Positions 55,353 to 64,000 of a DNA stretch of 64,000 bases are shown here, piece after piece. The notes beneath the pieces are model-generated. The model was not told the origin of the DNA, made no database searches, and was given only the letters and a program-made list of their open reading frames with translations. The stretch comes from Stagonosporopsis chrysanthemi (lineage: Eukaryota > Ascomycota > Dothideomycetes > Pleosporales > Didymellaceae), in contig JAFISE010000034.1 in NCBI GenBank assembly GCA_022560025.1, positions 124,001 to 188,000 of the forward strand, given 5' to 3'. The position numbers and the translations under genes were made by a program. Each line of letters opens with the position of its first letter. Within the stretch, counting starts at the first letter, position 1.

Positions 55353-56756
55353 ATGACCGTTCTCAAAGATATTCTCGATCATCGAGAATCTCTCATCCAA
55401 AAATTCCCACATCTCCGTGACCTTGTGACGGAGAGCGAAGATGACTCGGTCAATCCAGTCAGACTCCTTGAACGATCGGAGACAATAAAATCCACCATTC
55501 AAAGTCTGCCCCAAGACTTTGCCATACATGAAGCCACTCCAATTGATGGAGATGAGCTCTTCGATTCTATCGCCGCCCTAAGCGACACTATGAACGACCT
55601 CATTTTCACAGCAAGGACGACCCGAGATGAAGCTGTCCCTGACGATACCATGATTCAAGAAAAACGATCAAATAATCAAGAGCCTCTGCTTCTACTCTAC
55701 GTCAGGGATCGGGATGGCGGCGGTACCCCTGGTGGTCATGAAGATTACTCAGAGGCAGAACAGTCACCAAGTTCCTCGAACCGACGCAAAAGGCGTGGAA
55801 TCTTCGGAAAGCACGATCAAGTGTCTCAGAATCAGCTGAGATATGACCGCGGGGTTTCAATCCGGTCGCAAGACAACGAAAGAAGGATTTCCAATCCCGG
55901 AGAAGTGACAAGAAAGCCACAGCGAATCCCTGATGGCATCAGGACACCTAACCATAACGCCAACAGACGCGGCTATGTTCTAGCGAACCCTTTCCTCAAT
56001 AACGCATCTGCATATAGCGCCTCGACTATTTTGGGGCAATCCGACGAGGAGATTGAGCCAGAAGGTGAAGTCAGAAACACGACATTCCACGACCGTCGCA
56101 ATAATAATTTCAGGCGTACACTTCCTTCAAATGAAGACTTCAGCGACTGGAACAACAAAGGGCCCCCAGATGAGAACGACCCTAGCATGGATACTGCTAC
56201 AGAAGCGACTTCTCCGTGGGTCATGCAGCAAGTCTACCACGCCAACAACAACAAAACACGCCTTAAAAGAAAACAAGCTCCTTTTGAGGATGCATCGGAC
56301 CGTCTTGCGAAGCCGGCCGTCAAGAAACTCAAGCTCAAGACGAAGACTGTACCTCCACTTGCACTATTCATCTTTGTACCTGATGATGGCATAAAGCCTC
56401 TCGACTCTCTACCCAAATCGCTCTGCAAGCGACTTTCAACCTGGCTAGACATGCTTCTGACTGCGGAGAAGTACCGTGATCAAGCATGCCGAAAATTGGC
56501 CACAGAAAACCAAGACACCATCATCAAGTCCGGCGTATGTATCGGCAAACACATCATGTGGAGAGGCTCCCAGAAACGAGCGGCTCCCTCTGACTTCGCG
56601 TGTAAGACATGTTGCGACGCACCTGAGTCTCGCCCATGCGTCAGACTCGTTCGAAATCAAACAGAGACACCCATTCTCATGTTATATCCGCGACCTGAAT
56701 ACCGTCGCCCAAGCGGATCCTCATGGAAAGATGCTGGGTACTGGCTGGGAGCCTAG
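55353..56756 (+). CDS. unknown accessory protein with C-terminal cysteine motif
   Basis: A single exon of 467 residues from MTVLKDILDHRESLIQKFPH. The frame is open further upstream, but the earlier codons are unlike protein. The N-terminal ~110 residues are helical (LLERSETIKSTIQSLPQDFA, ELFDSIAALSDTMNDLIFTA). The middle (~150-330) is polar, N/R/S-rich and probably disordered, with the basic patch SSNRRKRRGIFGK and a KRKQAPFEDASDRLAKPAVK nuclear-signal-like segment. The C-terminal ~130 residues look folded (LCKRLSTWLDMLLTAEKYRD) and include a cysteine cluster (KTCCDAPESRPC) before LVRNQTETPILMLYPRP. I do not recognise the family. No intron and isolated context. Confidence 0.62.
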   Translation: MTVLKDILDHRESLIQKFPHLRDLVTESEDDSVNPVRLLERSETIKSTIQSLPQDFAIHEATPIDGDELFDSIAALSDTMNDLIFTARTTRDEAVPDDTMIQEKRSNNQEPLLLLYVRDRDGGGTPGGHEDYSEAEQSPSSSNRRKRRGIFGKHDQVSQNQLRYDRGVSIRSQDNERRISNPGEVTRKPQRIPDGIRTPNHNANRRGYVLANPFLNNASAYSASTILGQSDEEIEPEGEVRNTTFHDRRNNNFRRTLPSNEDFSDWNNKGPPDENDPSMDTATEATSPWVMQQVYHANNNKTRLKRKQAPFEDASDRLAKPAVKKLKLKTKTVPPLALFIFVPDDGIKPLDSLPKSLCKRLSTWLDMLLTAEKYRDQACRKLATENQDTIIKSGVCIGKHIMWRGSQKRAAPSDFACKTCCDAPESRPCVRLVRNQTETPILMLYPRPEYRRPSGSSWKDAGYWLGA

Positions 56757-57375
56757 GAAATTTTTCGGTTTATCTGCTGGCCTTCTGTCGGTCACTTTGG
56801 TCGACGTCTTTCTTCGCTAGTCTCTCTGGGTAGCATCTCCACCTGCCGGCCACACGGGCGGCATCTTCCTTTGCTAGTCTATCTGAGTAGCATCTTCCTC
56901 TGCCGGCCACACAGGGCGGTATCTTTCATCTGTTTACGTTCTGTGATGGTAAATGAGTTTGTGTCAACAACGACCCAGGTGGCAATTCTACTGTATCTAA
57001 TAAAATATTTGTCAAGCAGGGCATCGAAATGTGACCATGACTTGAGTATGGAAACCCATGTCGCAATATAGTCCCCCACTCCGCATGGTCTGCGTGAAGA
57101 AGTTACTGATGCCACGCTGAGCCTTGGCTACATTAATATGCGCCCGAGAGGAAACAGTACCCGCTCAAAACTCACGACAGGATGGTTACATTTCACAGTG
57201 AGGGTGTGTCGGCGAAGTGACGTCGCCGTCGGCCACGTGCTGGCGCTCGTTTGCTTGGCGCACAGTCATTATAATTGTAGTCGCACTCGCCAACCAGTCA
57301 CCCACCGCCTCATCATAGCAATATATGGTAACGTAATACTGCTGCCAGAACACAAGCCAGTACTTACACGTGTAG
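56757..57375. other. intergenic with a 57-nt tandem repeat
   Basis: About 620 nt between two plus-strand genes. It holds the tandem repeat at 56817-56932 just after the previous stop, then A/T-rich sequence with no supported gene. Confidence 0.45.
56817..56932 (+). repeat. imperfect tandem duplication, unit about 57 nt
   Basis: Two adjacent copies start CTAGTCTCTCTGGGTAGCAT (56817) and CTAGTCTATCTGAGTAGCAT (56874). They continue with CTGCCGGCCACAC and a GGGCGG block in both. Copies differ by a few substitutions and two extra bases. It lies 60 nt past the stop codon of the 55.3-kb gene, in its presumed 3' UTR. Confidence 0.8.
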
Positions 57376-58425
57376 ATGAGCGAACATTCCCCATCCTCTC
57401 GGGCCCCTATGGGGTCACCTCAAGCGCCGCAAGGTATGTGCCACCGCGTCCCTGTTACGGGCTCTTGACTGACCATTGCAGGCACCAACAATTCGGCTCA
57501 ACAGCCCAACAACACAGCCCCAGCGGCTCAAGCGGCCTCTGGTCAGAACCAGGCTCAACAGACACCAACCCATTCAACTGCCGCTACGCACGGCCAAACC
57601 AACGAGCCTTGTGAGTAACAAATGAGAGATCTGTTCAATGTTTAGCTAACGAAAGATAAAGATTTCCCAGAGGATCAGGCTGTAGTTGACAGAGTCTTGT
57701 CAAGGCACATGCCTTGGTTTAAGAAGAGCTCTCAGGATACCCTCCGCGACCCTAGCGTGAAACCGGTGTTTATCGTACCCGCTTTCTTCGAAATCATCTA
57801 CACCTATCCAGAGGTACAAGCTGCCTGGGCCTTAATTGCTTAAGACTACTACCGAGCGTGGAATGCATACAATGCGCACCAGGCCAAACTGTCTATTGCC
57901 CCCACCGCTCAGCCTGGCGCAGCCTCTACGCGTCAGAATCAAGCTCAACAATCTCAATTTCAATCAGCCAGCACTCTGCTCGGCCAACAAGACCCGCCTC
58001 GTAAGTAACGATATTCAGACCTGCTCAATATCTAGCTAATGGAGGTCAAAGGTACCCAGGGCCAGATAAACTATATCAACAAGTTTCTGGCGGAGCAGAT
58101 CCCTTGGTTCAGAGATCGCTCTCAGGCCACTCTCCGCGATCCTAGCCTTAAGCCGGTGTACGTCACCCCTGAGGTCATGGATCTCATCCATAAGTACCAC
58201 GAGTTAGAAGCCGCCTGGCTTCCTATCGCCAGAGCATATTACCAAGCGTGGAGTGCATACAATGCGCATCAGAAGATTCCCGCCGCTGCATCCGCCACTC
58301 CGCCCGGCACAGCGTCCGCGCCCCAGATCACTGCCCTCCTACCGGCGCAAGGCAAACCAACCAACCAGAAATCTCCTGCTCTGGAGACATTGCTTGGTAT
58401 CGGACAATCCAGATGGAGGAATTAG
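57376..58425 (+). pseudogene. gene with tandemly duplicated exon-intron unit, stop in first copy
   Basis: Four exons: 57376-57433, 57482-57610, 57662-58000 and 58052-58425, with introns of 48, 51 and 51 nt, 300 codons in all. A Gln/Asn/Ala/Pro-rich start (MSEHSPSSRAPMGSPQAPQ) precedes two copies of a ~70-residue helical domain. Copy 1 reads DQAVVDRVLSRHMPWFKKSS then QDTLRDPSVKPVFIVPAFFE; copy 2 reads QINYINKFLAEQIPWFRDRS then QATLRDPSLKPVYVTPEVMD. Each ends in YY-x-AW-x-AYNAHQ and a Gln/Ala-rich linker. The two 51-nt introns are also similar, so intron plus exon was duplicated. In copy 1 a TAA at 57841 interrupts before DYYRAWNAYNAHQ. A 69-nt GT/AG stretch (57814-57882) could remove it in phase; otherwise the gene is broken. 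Function unknown. Confidence 0.55.
57611..58290 (+). repeat. two tandem homologous intron-plus-exon units
   Basis: Unit 1 starts at 57611 (GTGAGTAACAAATG) and unit 2 at 58001 (GTAAGTAACGATAT). Both begin with a 51-nt intron ending in a TAGCTAA-type branch and AAAG, followed by the homologous ~70-codon domain and a linker. The homology crosses the intron-exon border, so this is a DNA-level duplication of about 390 nt. Confidence 0.75.
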
Positions 58426-59077
58426 CCAAAGGATTTGAATCTTCGGCTAGATTGAGCTCCCTGTTCCCAGTCATCTGAGTGAGCATGGGAGTCTTGTGTC
58501 TATACTATCTCGGTCACTCGGACGAGCACATCTAGGATTACTTGGTTGCTGGTCTTTCGAGCAGCTATCGATACTGTGATCAGCTGGCTTCTCGGGCAGC
58601 TTCACTCTCTATATAGCTAGTTGCTCTGCTCTTGCTTGCCAATCATGGTAGCATATAGGCCGGCATGTACATAGTCAAAAATTAATTGTCAGCATCCTTC
58701 TCTTGTGCCACGTCGGCTGCATACCTAAAATCTACCGACTTCGAGGGTCTCCAGCCTATGTCGGTGTTATCTTGGAGAGGAAACATCGCACTCTATGTCC
58801 TGGTCTCTTGGGCGAGCCTACCTGTAGGACTATTCCGCCATCAACTGTCTCGTGAGTCAGGGTTCTATTGACACGTATCAATAGCCACGTCCGGATTTGA
58901 CTGCGCTGCTTGCTTGGGATGAAGATGTAGCGAATATGCAAGTCAAATACGTTCTCTTCTGATTTTAAATTGTTGTGTCTCCCCTAGAACTATGTAAAAC
59001 TGTGAGATTTGCGTGAAGTTTACGTATCGGCGGCTCTTGTGCTGTGTCGTAGCAGCTTTGCTTACTGAGAAGTTCCT
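58426..59077. other. intergenic, no gene seen
   Basis: About 650 nt of comparatively A/T-rich DNA between the duplicated-domain gene and the zinc-knuckle locus. Short open frames only. Confidence 0.4.
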
Positions 59078-60267
59078 CTAGTCAGCTTTGCCACGAGAGA
59101 ACACGTCTGAGTGATGAACACGAGGTGAGTTCAACCAGTATAACGATATCCTGAACAACTCAGGTCTGCCCTCTGGCTCTGCTGGAGCGGGAGGCTGTTC
59201 GACCTGATGCGCAGAAGAAATTGGTGCCTGGCCGCACAGCATAGTGTGCTGGTACTGATCATGCGAGCCGTGCGGCATATATTGCGGCATTCCTGGTTGC
59301 ATGACTGGCTGCTGCGGAACATACAGGTATTGCGGCGGACCGCATTAGTATTGTGGGTGACCGTATTGGTAATGACCGTATGGGTATTGCTGCTGTTGAC
59401 CGTATGGGTATTGTGGCACGTTGGGCTGCACGGACAGTGGTTGCATTGGCTGCGTGCTGTGTGGTGAGTCTTGCCGTGGCGTGGTTTCCATCTGTGGGAA
59501 ATATTTGTTCGCCATTCGGTTGCGTCCCGAGCTCGGGTCGCGGACGGCTGTTTCTGCCAGTTGTTGAAGTTTGGATCCTTCTGACGCGCCATGCGAAGTG
59601 CGTGAGCGGCCAGGGCCATTGGATTGCGTGGAGCCTGTAAGGCATTTCTCAAGAGCGAGTGGTTCGCCCAAAGAGGAGCTCGATCTGCATTCCAAGTATC
59701 GCCGTCCATTATAAAACAATTACATTGTAGGATGGCAAATTGGTCTGTTGTGGGTAATATTTGCAACGACTTTGGCACGCCGTTTGGAAAGTTGTATTTC
59801 TTGTTGAACCATGTACTGACAGTATTGTAGCACAGTGGGCATGGCTGTATTGCTGGTTAGCCTGGATTGTAACCAAAGTCTGGGTCACGTACCGTGTTGA
59901 GTGGGTCAGGGTGTTTGTCACCACAGTACCCACAAGGTTTTTCGCAAGCGCTTTTGCAGCCAGGGCTGTCTCTGTGGAGTGTGTGGCAGTTCCTGCATCT
60001 GCCACGGCCGATGCCGCCAATTATTTGGACCATCTTCTGGTTATGAAGTGGGTAGTAATTGCCCGTTGGCGGTAAGAATCGCTTGGGGTGGTACATTGGC
60101 ACAGTCTGGGCGTGCAAGTTTTCTGGTGTCTCCGGGTATAGGTGTTGGAGAGCTGTTTGGTCCAACTGATGTTGGGTTGATTGGTCTGTACCCGCGTAGA
60201 TGCGAGTGTCGTAATGGTGTTCCACCCACTGCCGAATGGGTAGTGCGCGATGGTCAGAATAATCCAT
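59078..60267 (-). pseudogene. frame-broken gene with CCHC-like zinc-knuckle motifs
   Basis: Exon 1 (60267-59893, 125 codons) starts MDYSDHRALPIRQWVEHHYD and ends in the cysteine region CRNCHTLHRDSPGCKSACEK and PCGYCGDKHPDPLNT. A 48-nt intron (59845-59892, branch GCTAACC) joins PCPLCYNTVSTWFNKKYNF. The pattern C-x2-C-x3-H-x5-C and further C-x2-C pairs resemble nucleic-acid-binding zinc knuckles. Exon 2 reads on through WNADRAPLWANHSLLRN to NFNNWQKQ. The plausible Tyr/Pro/Gln-rich tail (PQYPYGQQQQYPYGHYQYGH, then PQYLYVPQQPVMQPGMPQYM) is in another frame and is interrupted by a TAA at 59345-59347. At least one frameshift and one stop therefore separate parts that look coding. No splice pair that repairs this was found. 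Its 5' part is duplicated at 54.4 kb. Confidence 0.5.
60085..60200 (-). repeat. 116-nt segment repeated in inverted orientation at 54.4 kb
   Basis: This is part of exon 1 of the zinc-knuckle gene. Its reverse complement matches 54441-54556 with high similarity, and the two copies face each other about 5.6 kb apart. The intact reading frame here suggests this is the parent copy. Confidence 0.75.
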
Positions 60268-60708
60268 AGCTGCTGAGGAGATATGCGGATGAGAAGATTA
60301 GAGTGGCTAACAGCGCCTGCCTTGTTGTGGGCATCAGGCGCTAGGCTCTTGGCGTTGCCGGGCCAGGTCCCAGGTGCACCTTTGGGCTCACTTCCACTTC
60401 CTCGTCTCATTTGAGATGATGATACAACGAGGAAAACTTACAGATTACTTGAAAACCGCGTTTGAAAGTTCAGCAGCCTTCTAAGCCGCCTCTAGGTATA
60501 TTTGCAGCGTGACACTGGACGCGCATGCGTGGTATCAATTCACCGAGGCGATAAAATTGAATCAAGCAAAGTACAGATGTCTCGCTCTTAGGTGTCTTAA
60601 TTGTGTGATGTTTCGATACGCGCATTGCTGTGACGTCTTGGCACGCTGTTGTTGATCTCAGTGCGTCGCTCGTTCCTTCCTCCCTTCACTGGTACGCCCG
60701 CACTCACC
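60268..60708. other. intergenic, divergent, no gene seen
   Basis: About 440 nt between divergent loci. The minus-strand frame of the zinc-knuckle gene is not open beyond its ATG. No motifs recognised. Confidence 0.4.
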
Positions 60709-61433
60709 ATGCAGCCATCAGTCCTCATCAACGCCTTACTCGCGGGGATCTCAATAAAAGACCCTCAGAATAGCCTCTTTGGCCCAAATCCGTCGACTCG
60801 CGAGGAGACGAAACTATTACAGGAACAATGCTCTGCATTATCCGCTCAACACGGTCTCGTCTCCAGCACGGATGCCGAAGCCCAACGTTGCAAAAGATGG
60901 TATGCAGGCTTTCATAAAGCAGCAAAAGTTGAGATCACAGCCCGCACTTCCCAGACTGCGCGCCTGTCTGGCCTCGAAGAGGAGCTCCGCGGCAGCAATG
61001 AGGAACGCACCTCATTCAAAACTCGCCTCAAGGAGGCCAATACTCTCCGTTTAGAGCTTCCTACCTGGGATATGCTTGAAAGCTTCGAAATAGTCTGCTC
61101 GCCTTCACATATGAGCATCTTGGATATCCTGAAGAGCATTACAATCCAGAAGCGCTCCGTCTCGACATGGATGAATCGCTGCTTGAAGAGACTTTGAGTC
61201 GCATGGCTGAGTGCGAAGCTTTCTGGAACTACAGAAAGACGGTCTGCTCTGAATTCGTTACTGAGATCAAAGACCTACATAGGAGGATTGATGCGCTCAA
61301 TGGTCAGGTCACTAAGCTCTTGACCGACCGCAATGCCCTGCGGGCTGACATCAAGACCCTTCGAGATCACAATACAAAACTCAGCACTTCCTTGAAAACT
61401 ACAGAGAAATTATTGGGCACGGTATATCGGTAA
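60709..61433 (+). pseudogene. coiled-coil protein gene with a probable frameshift
   Basis: Frame 1 (60709-61197) starts MQPSVLINALLAGISIKDPQ and includes heptad-like helices (ARLSGLEEELRGSNEERTSF). After about LPTWDMLESFE (near 61085) the protein-like reading shifts frame and continues FTYEHLGYPEEHYNPEALRL, then DMDESLLEETLSRMAECEAF, then a coiled coil (IKDLHRRIDALNGQVTKLLT) to a TAA at 61433. Each part alone is truncated. No GT/AG pair that joins the frames was found, so a one-base indel near 61075-61095 is the simplest reading. Together they would form a ~240-residue coiled-coil protein of unknown function. Confidence 0.45.
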
Positions 61434-62142
61434 TCAGAATCCTCCAGAATAAAGTCACTTTGGCTGAGTCCGCCTCCCGAAGGTGGAAGGCCTAGCGCGC
61501 AAGGCTTGGACAGTGGCTTGAGGATAACATCAACGCCCGGAAGACTCTCGGTTGAATGGATTAACTTCTACGGTCTGCCCTCAATCTTATCGCCGCTCTC
61601 CAGGCGTGTGCACGTTCTTTGATAACGGCTTCCTGGAAATCATCTCTTTCTCACGGCTATCCAGGAGTGTAGCCTACTATCACCTAACCTATTATTATCG
61701 GGTTCGCTTGAAAGATTCCAAGGCATGCATTGTTTGTTCTTCGAAGCGTAGCTTTGCGGAGATCGGAGATGGATGCGGGAGGAAGCATGTAAACATAGAA
61801 ATGAATCAGTTCCTCTCGTATGTCTGGGCCACAGTATCAAAGTAAGATCTCCCCAGTCTCAACAAACTGGTGGCTGGGGCAGTCAGTAGACAAGCAGATG
61901 GGGCTTCAACGTTTCAAGTTGATTCCATTGTAAGATTGGTGACTGTTATAAACTATGACCACAAATCGTCTTTCAAAACCCGTAAATAACGCCTCACAAC
62001 AATAGAAGCAACCACCGCCAGTAAGCCGGTGGTAGGAGACCGCCAAGATGCCAGCCATAAGGGAGCCCCGGAAGTGAACCAGTGAAAGGAGGTCGCCAGC
62101 AAGTCCGTCATGGGGCCACCATGGGGACAGCCAATGAGTTGG
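61434..62142. other. intergenic, no gene seen
   Basis: About 700 nt between convergent loci. Short open frames only. Confidence 0.4.
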
Positions 62143-63779
62143 TCATGAGGAAGTGGACAAGAATTTCCGAACACCCTCTCGTGTTTCCTTTATTTTTGTT
62201 ACCCGAAGGGTAAATTCTTCGAGTGATCGTTTGAGGTGTGTCCTAGTTGTACCCCCGACCGGCGAAAGCTCCCAGAGCTCGTCAACTACATCGCTCAATG
62301 ATATGAGCTTTGCATCCAGCTCATCTTCTAGCCTATGGTTTGTAAGACGGGCCTCCAGATCAGCTTCGAGTGCTGCCTTCTTGGCGCGAAGATTCGCAAG
62401 TTCGTCCTTGGCGGCGATTGCGCGCTGGTACGCTTCGAATTTGTGCTTCAGGTGCTCTACGATTTGCGGCTCGAATAGAGGATTTTTGTAGCGGAGTTCC
62501 GCTCGCTGTTCCCAGAGCTCTTGCGCTTCTGACGCACGCATTTGATCGAGTCTGGATGTGTTGACACCTACACCCGCATCTGCCATGTTGAACCCTAGAC
62601 CCGTGTAGTGGTATCCATTTCCGAGCCTGCAGAACAACTTTCCGCCAAGCTTGCACTCCTCAACGTTGATGGGATATGCCACTGTGTACGTGTGATATGT
62701 GAAGGTCGGAATTCGAAGTCCGGAGCCGTGGTTTGAGAAGAGGTATCGGCAAACGTCGTAAACGAGTGCTTTGAGCCAGTGCGTGCTTCCAGTCTTGTGG
62801 CCGGCCGCTCGCGATTCGCTATTGCTGGTGAAACCGAAGTACTTGAGGCAGCGACGGAACGGTTGGGATGTAAGGTCTGCGTCGTCTTCAGGCGCCTCTG
62901 CGTGGAGCACTTCCGACAGTGCTACAGTGAAAGTTTTCAATTGTTTGACACGCTCCATCTTGCCTTGGAAGTGGAAGTGGTGCCCATCGCGGATTCCTGC
63001 CGCATCAGAATGATTAGCGCGTGACTGATTGTCAATCTGCACGCAGGCATCTGTGTGTTCGTCAAGGCCACTCGCGTAGCGGTGTAGCCACCGGATCACT
63101 CTACGGAGTTGCTTTGGGCTGGGTGAATTGCCCTTGTCGTCGGTAAGCACGATGACGTAGATAGCTGGTGCAAAGCTTCCGATTTGTCGAGCCAGCCAGT
63201 GACTAGCACCTATAGCCCGCTGCTGCAGTGATTGATTTAGGTGCGCTTCGTCGAAATGCGCAGTCAACGCTTTGTCTTCAGGCCGTGCTGAGATGACCGA
63301 CAGAGACTGTCATCAAGTAAAGACTCTAGCAGGACGAGTGGGGTGTCGGCCAACAATTGCACTCCGTGATGCTTCCAGAGATCCAGTCTTGACAACGTGG
63401 TGTTTGGACGCTTAAAAAAGACATGTTGAGACTTCTTGCTTTCGCTGAAGGCTGCGTCGATCATTCCAATGCAACCGAACTCGCTCAGTATTGCAGAGAA
63501 ATCGTGTTCACAGCGCGACACTTTTAATTTCGCGGCGAGGCGAAGTTCTGTAGACAGCGGTGGATCCACTGCGCGAATTGGTTCAGGATCACTTGGGATC
63601 AACTGATTTGCTTCTCGTGTCGACACGGGACGTGCGGGGGTGTTTGAGACAGACGTATCGTCTGAGTCAGGTATGAAGGGCCCTTCCGAGCCTTGTGTTA
63701 AGTCGAGGCTTGCATGTCACGATGTGCGACCGCGGAAAGGAAAGTCAGCTTGCGCTGGAGATGGTGACGACTCCGACAT
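62143..63779 (-). CDS. unknown accessory protein, two exons, with an in-frame TGA near the start
   Basis: The C-terminal exon 63306-62143 encodes 387 residues: APAIYVIVLTDDKGNSPSPK, RRVIRWLHRYASGLDEHTDA, GIRDGHHFHFQGKMERVKQL, then YTVAYPINVEECKLGGKLFC, followed by a coiled coil (DELANLRAKKAALEADLEAR) and a basic tail. A 56-nt intron (63307-63362, donor GTGCAA, acceptor GACAG, phase 0) joins it to an upstream exon reading LSTELRLAAKLKVSRCEHDF and DAAFSESKKSQHVFFKRPNT. The start MSESSPSPAQADFPFRG (63779) is followed in frame by TGA at 63717-63719, where CGA would keep it open. A very short 39-nt GT/AG stretch (63692-63730) could also remove it. Long, well-composed frames suggest a real or recently lost gene. 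Family not recognised. Confidence 0.5.
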
Positions 63780-64000
63780 GATGGTCGGTGTTGGAGTGTT
63801 GGTGTGTCAGTGTGAGGACGCACGAGAAATCAATCGTCAGTCCAACCACCCGCTAACGATCCTAAACGGAAGGTGCAACCCAAATCATGCGACGCGTCAG
63901 AAGTACACCACTCGTAGTACAATGGACTTACAGACTGTTCGTGCTGACTTGGCGCCTTGCCGGGACTATCGGCTGAGGGAGTAGCAAGTCGGATCGAAGC
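63780..64000. other. right edge of window, no gene seen
   Basis: About 220 nt upstream of the previous gene, presumably its promoter. No motif or open frame of note. Confidence 0.4.

Noticed and set aside
59901..60269. Plus-strand open frame LAQSGRASFLVSPGIGVGELFG and its 54.4-kb counterpart
   Set aside because: Both are antisense readings of the duplicated 116-nt segment. The minus-strand frame at 60 kb has the cysteine motif, ATG and intron.
1..64000. Biosynthetic gene cluster or mating-type locus
   Set aside because: No PKS, NRPS, terpene synthase or MAT gene is present. One transporter, one esterase, one GNAT and one pheromone receptor are scattered among housekeeping genes.

Overview
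The window is nuclear DNA of a filamentous ascomycete (Pezizomycotina). A Dothideomycete is my best guess, but that is inference only. The signs are many short spliceosomal introns (mostly 45-83 nt) with GTAAGT/GTATGT-type donors, CTAAC/CTGAC branch sites and CAG/TAG acceptors; genes packed on both strands with short intergenic gaps; and typical fungal genes (STE3-type pheromone receptor, HSF with its intron inside the DNA-binding domain, PIN4-like RRM/R3H protein, lipid-droplet hydrolase). I saw no tRNA, rRNA, CRISPR array, bacterial-style operon or intact transposon.

Layout. 0-7 kb: a gene truncated at the left edge, an SDR-like protein, a conserved unknown nuclear-type protein, and the divergent proteasome ATPase RPT2 and E2 enzyme UBC1. 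7-16.5 kb: a small secreted protein, a secreted LVIVD-repeat protein, cyclin H (CCL1), an 8-exon MFS transporter with a 14-nt microexon, and a lipid-droplet hydrolase. 18.4-27.2 kb: heat shock factor, a stand-alone GAR synthetase, DCP1 and an OCRL-like inositol 5-phosphatase. 27.4-38.7 kb: a small Myb/SANT-like protein, the STE3 receptor, a membrane protein, an HSL-type esterase and a P5B ATPase. 39.5-52.4 kb: PIN4-like protein, LIN1/CD2BP2, UFD1, two more Myb/SANT-like paralogues in divergent orientation, ribosomal protein eL41 (25 codons plus intron), an FHA-domain checkpoint-type kinase and a GNAT acetyltransferase.

From about 53 kb to the right edge the character changes. Genes are sparse and of unknown family, often frame-broken, and several are related to each other: an exon-intron unit tandemly duplicated at 57.6-58.4 kb with a stop in the first copy, a 116-nt sequence repeated in inverted orientation at 54.4 and 60.1 kb, a frame-broken zinc-knuckle gene, a frame-shifted coiled-coil gene and an unknown gene with an in-frame TGA. 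This looks like an accessory, decaying block next to a conserved core.

Functional links are modest: RPT2, UBC1 and UFD1 all belong to the ubiquitin-proteasome system, and eL41 and DCP1 to translation and mRNA turnover. Nothing suggests a biosynthetic gene cluster. Many coding starts and junctions given here come from splicing logic read from the sequence (donor, branch, acceptor and phase), not from transcript data.
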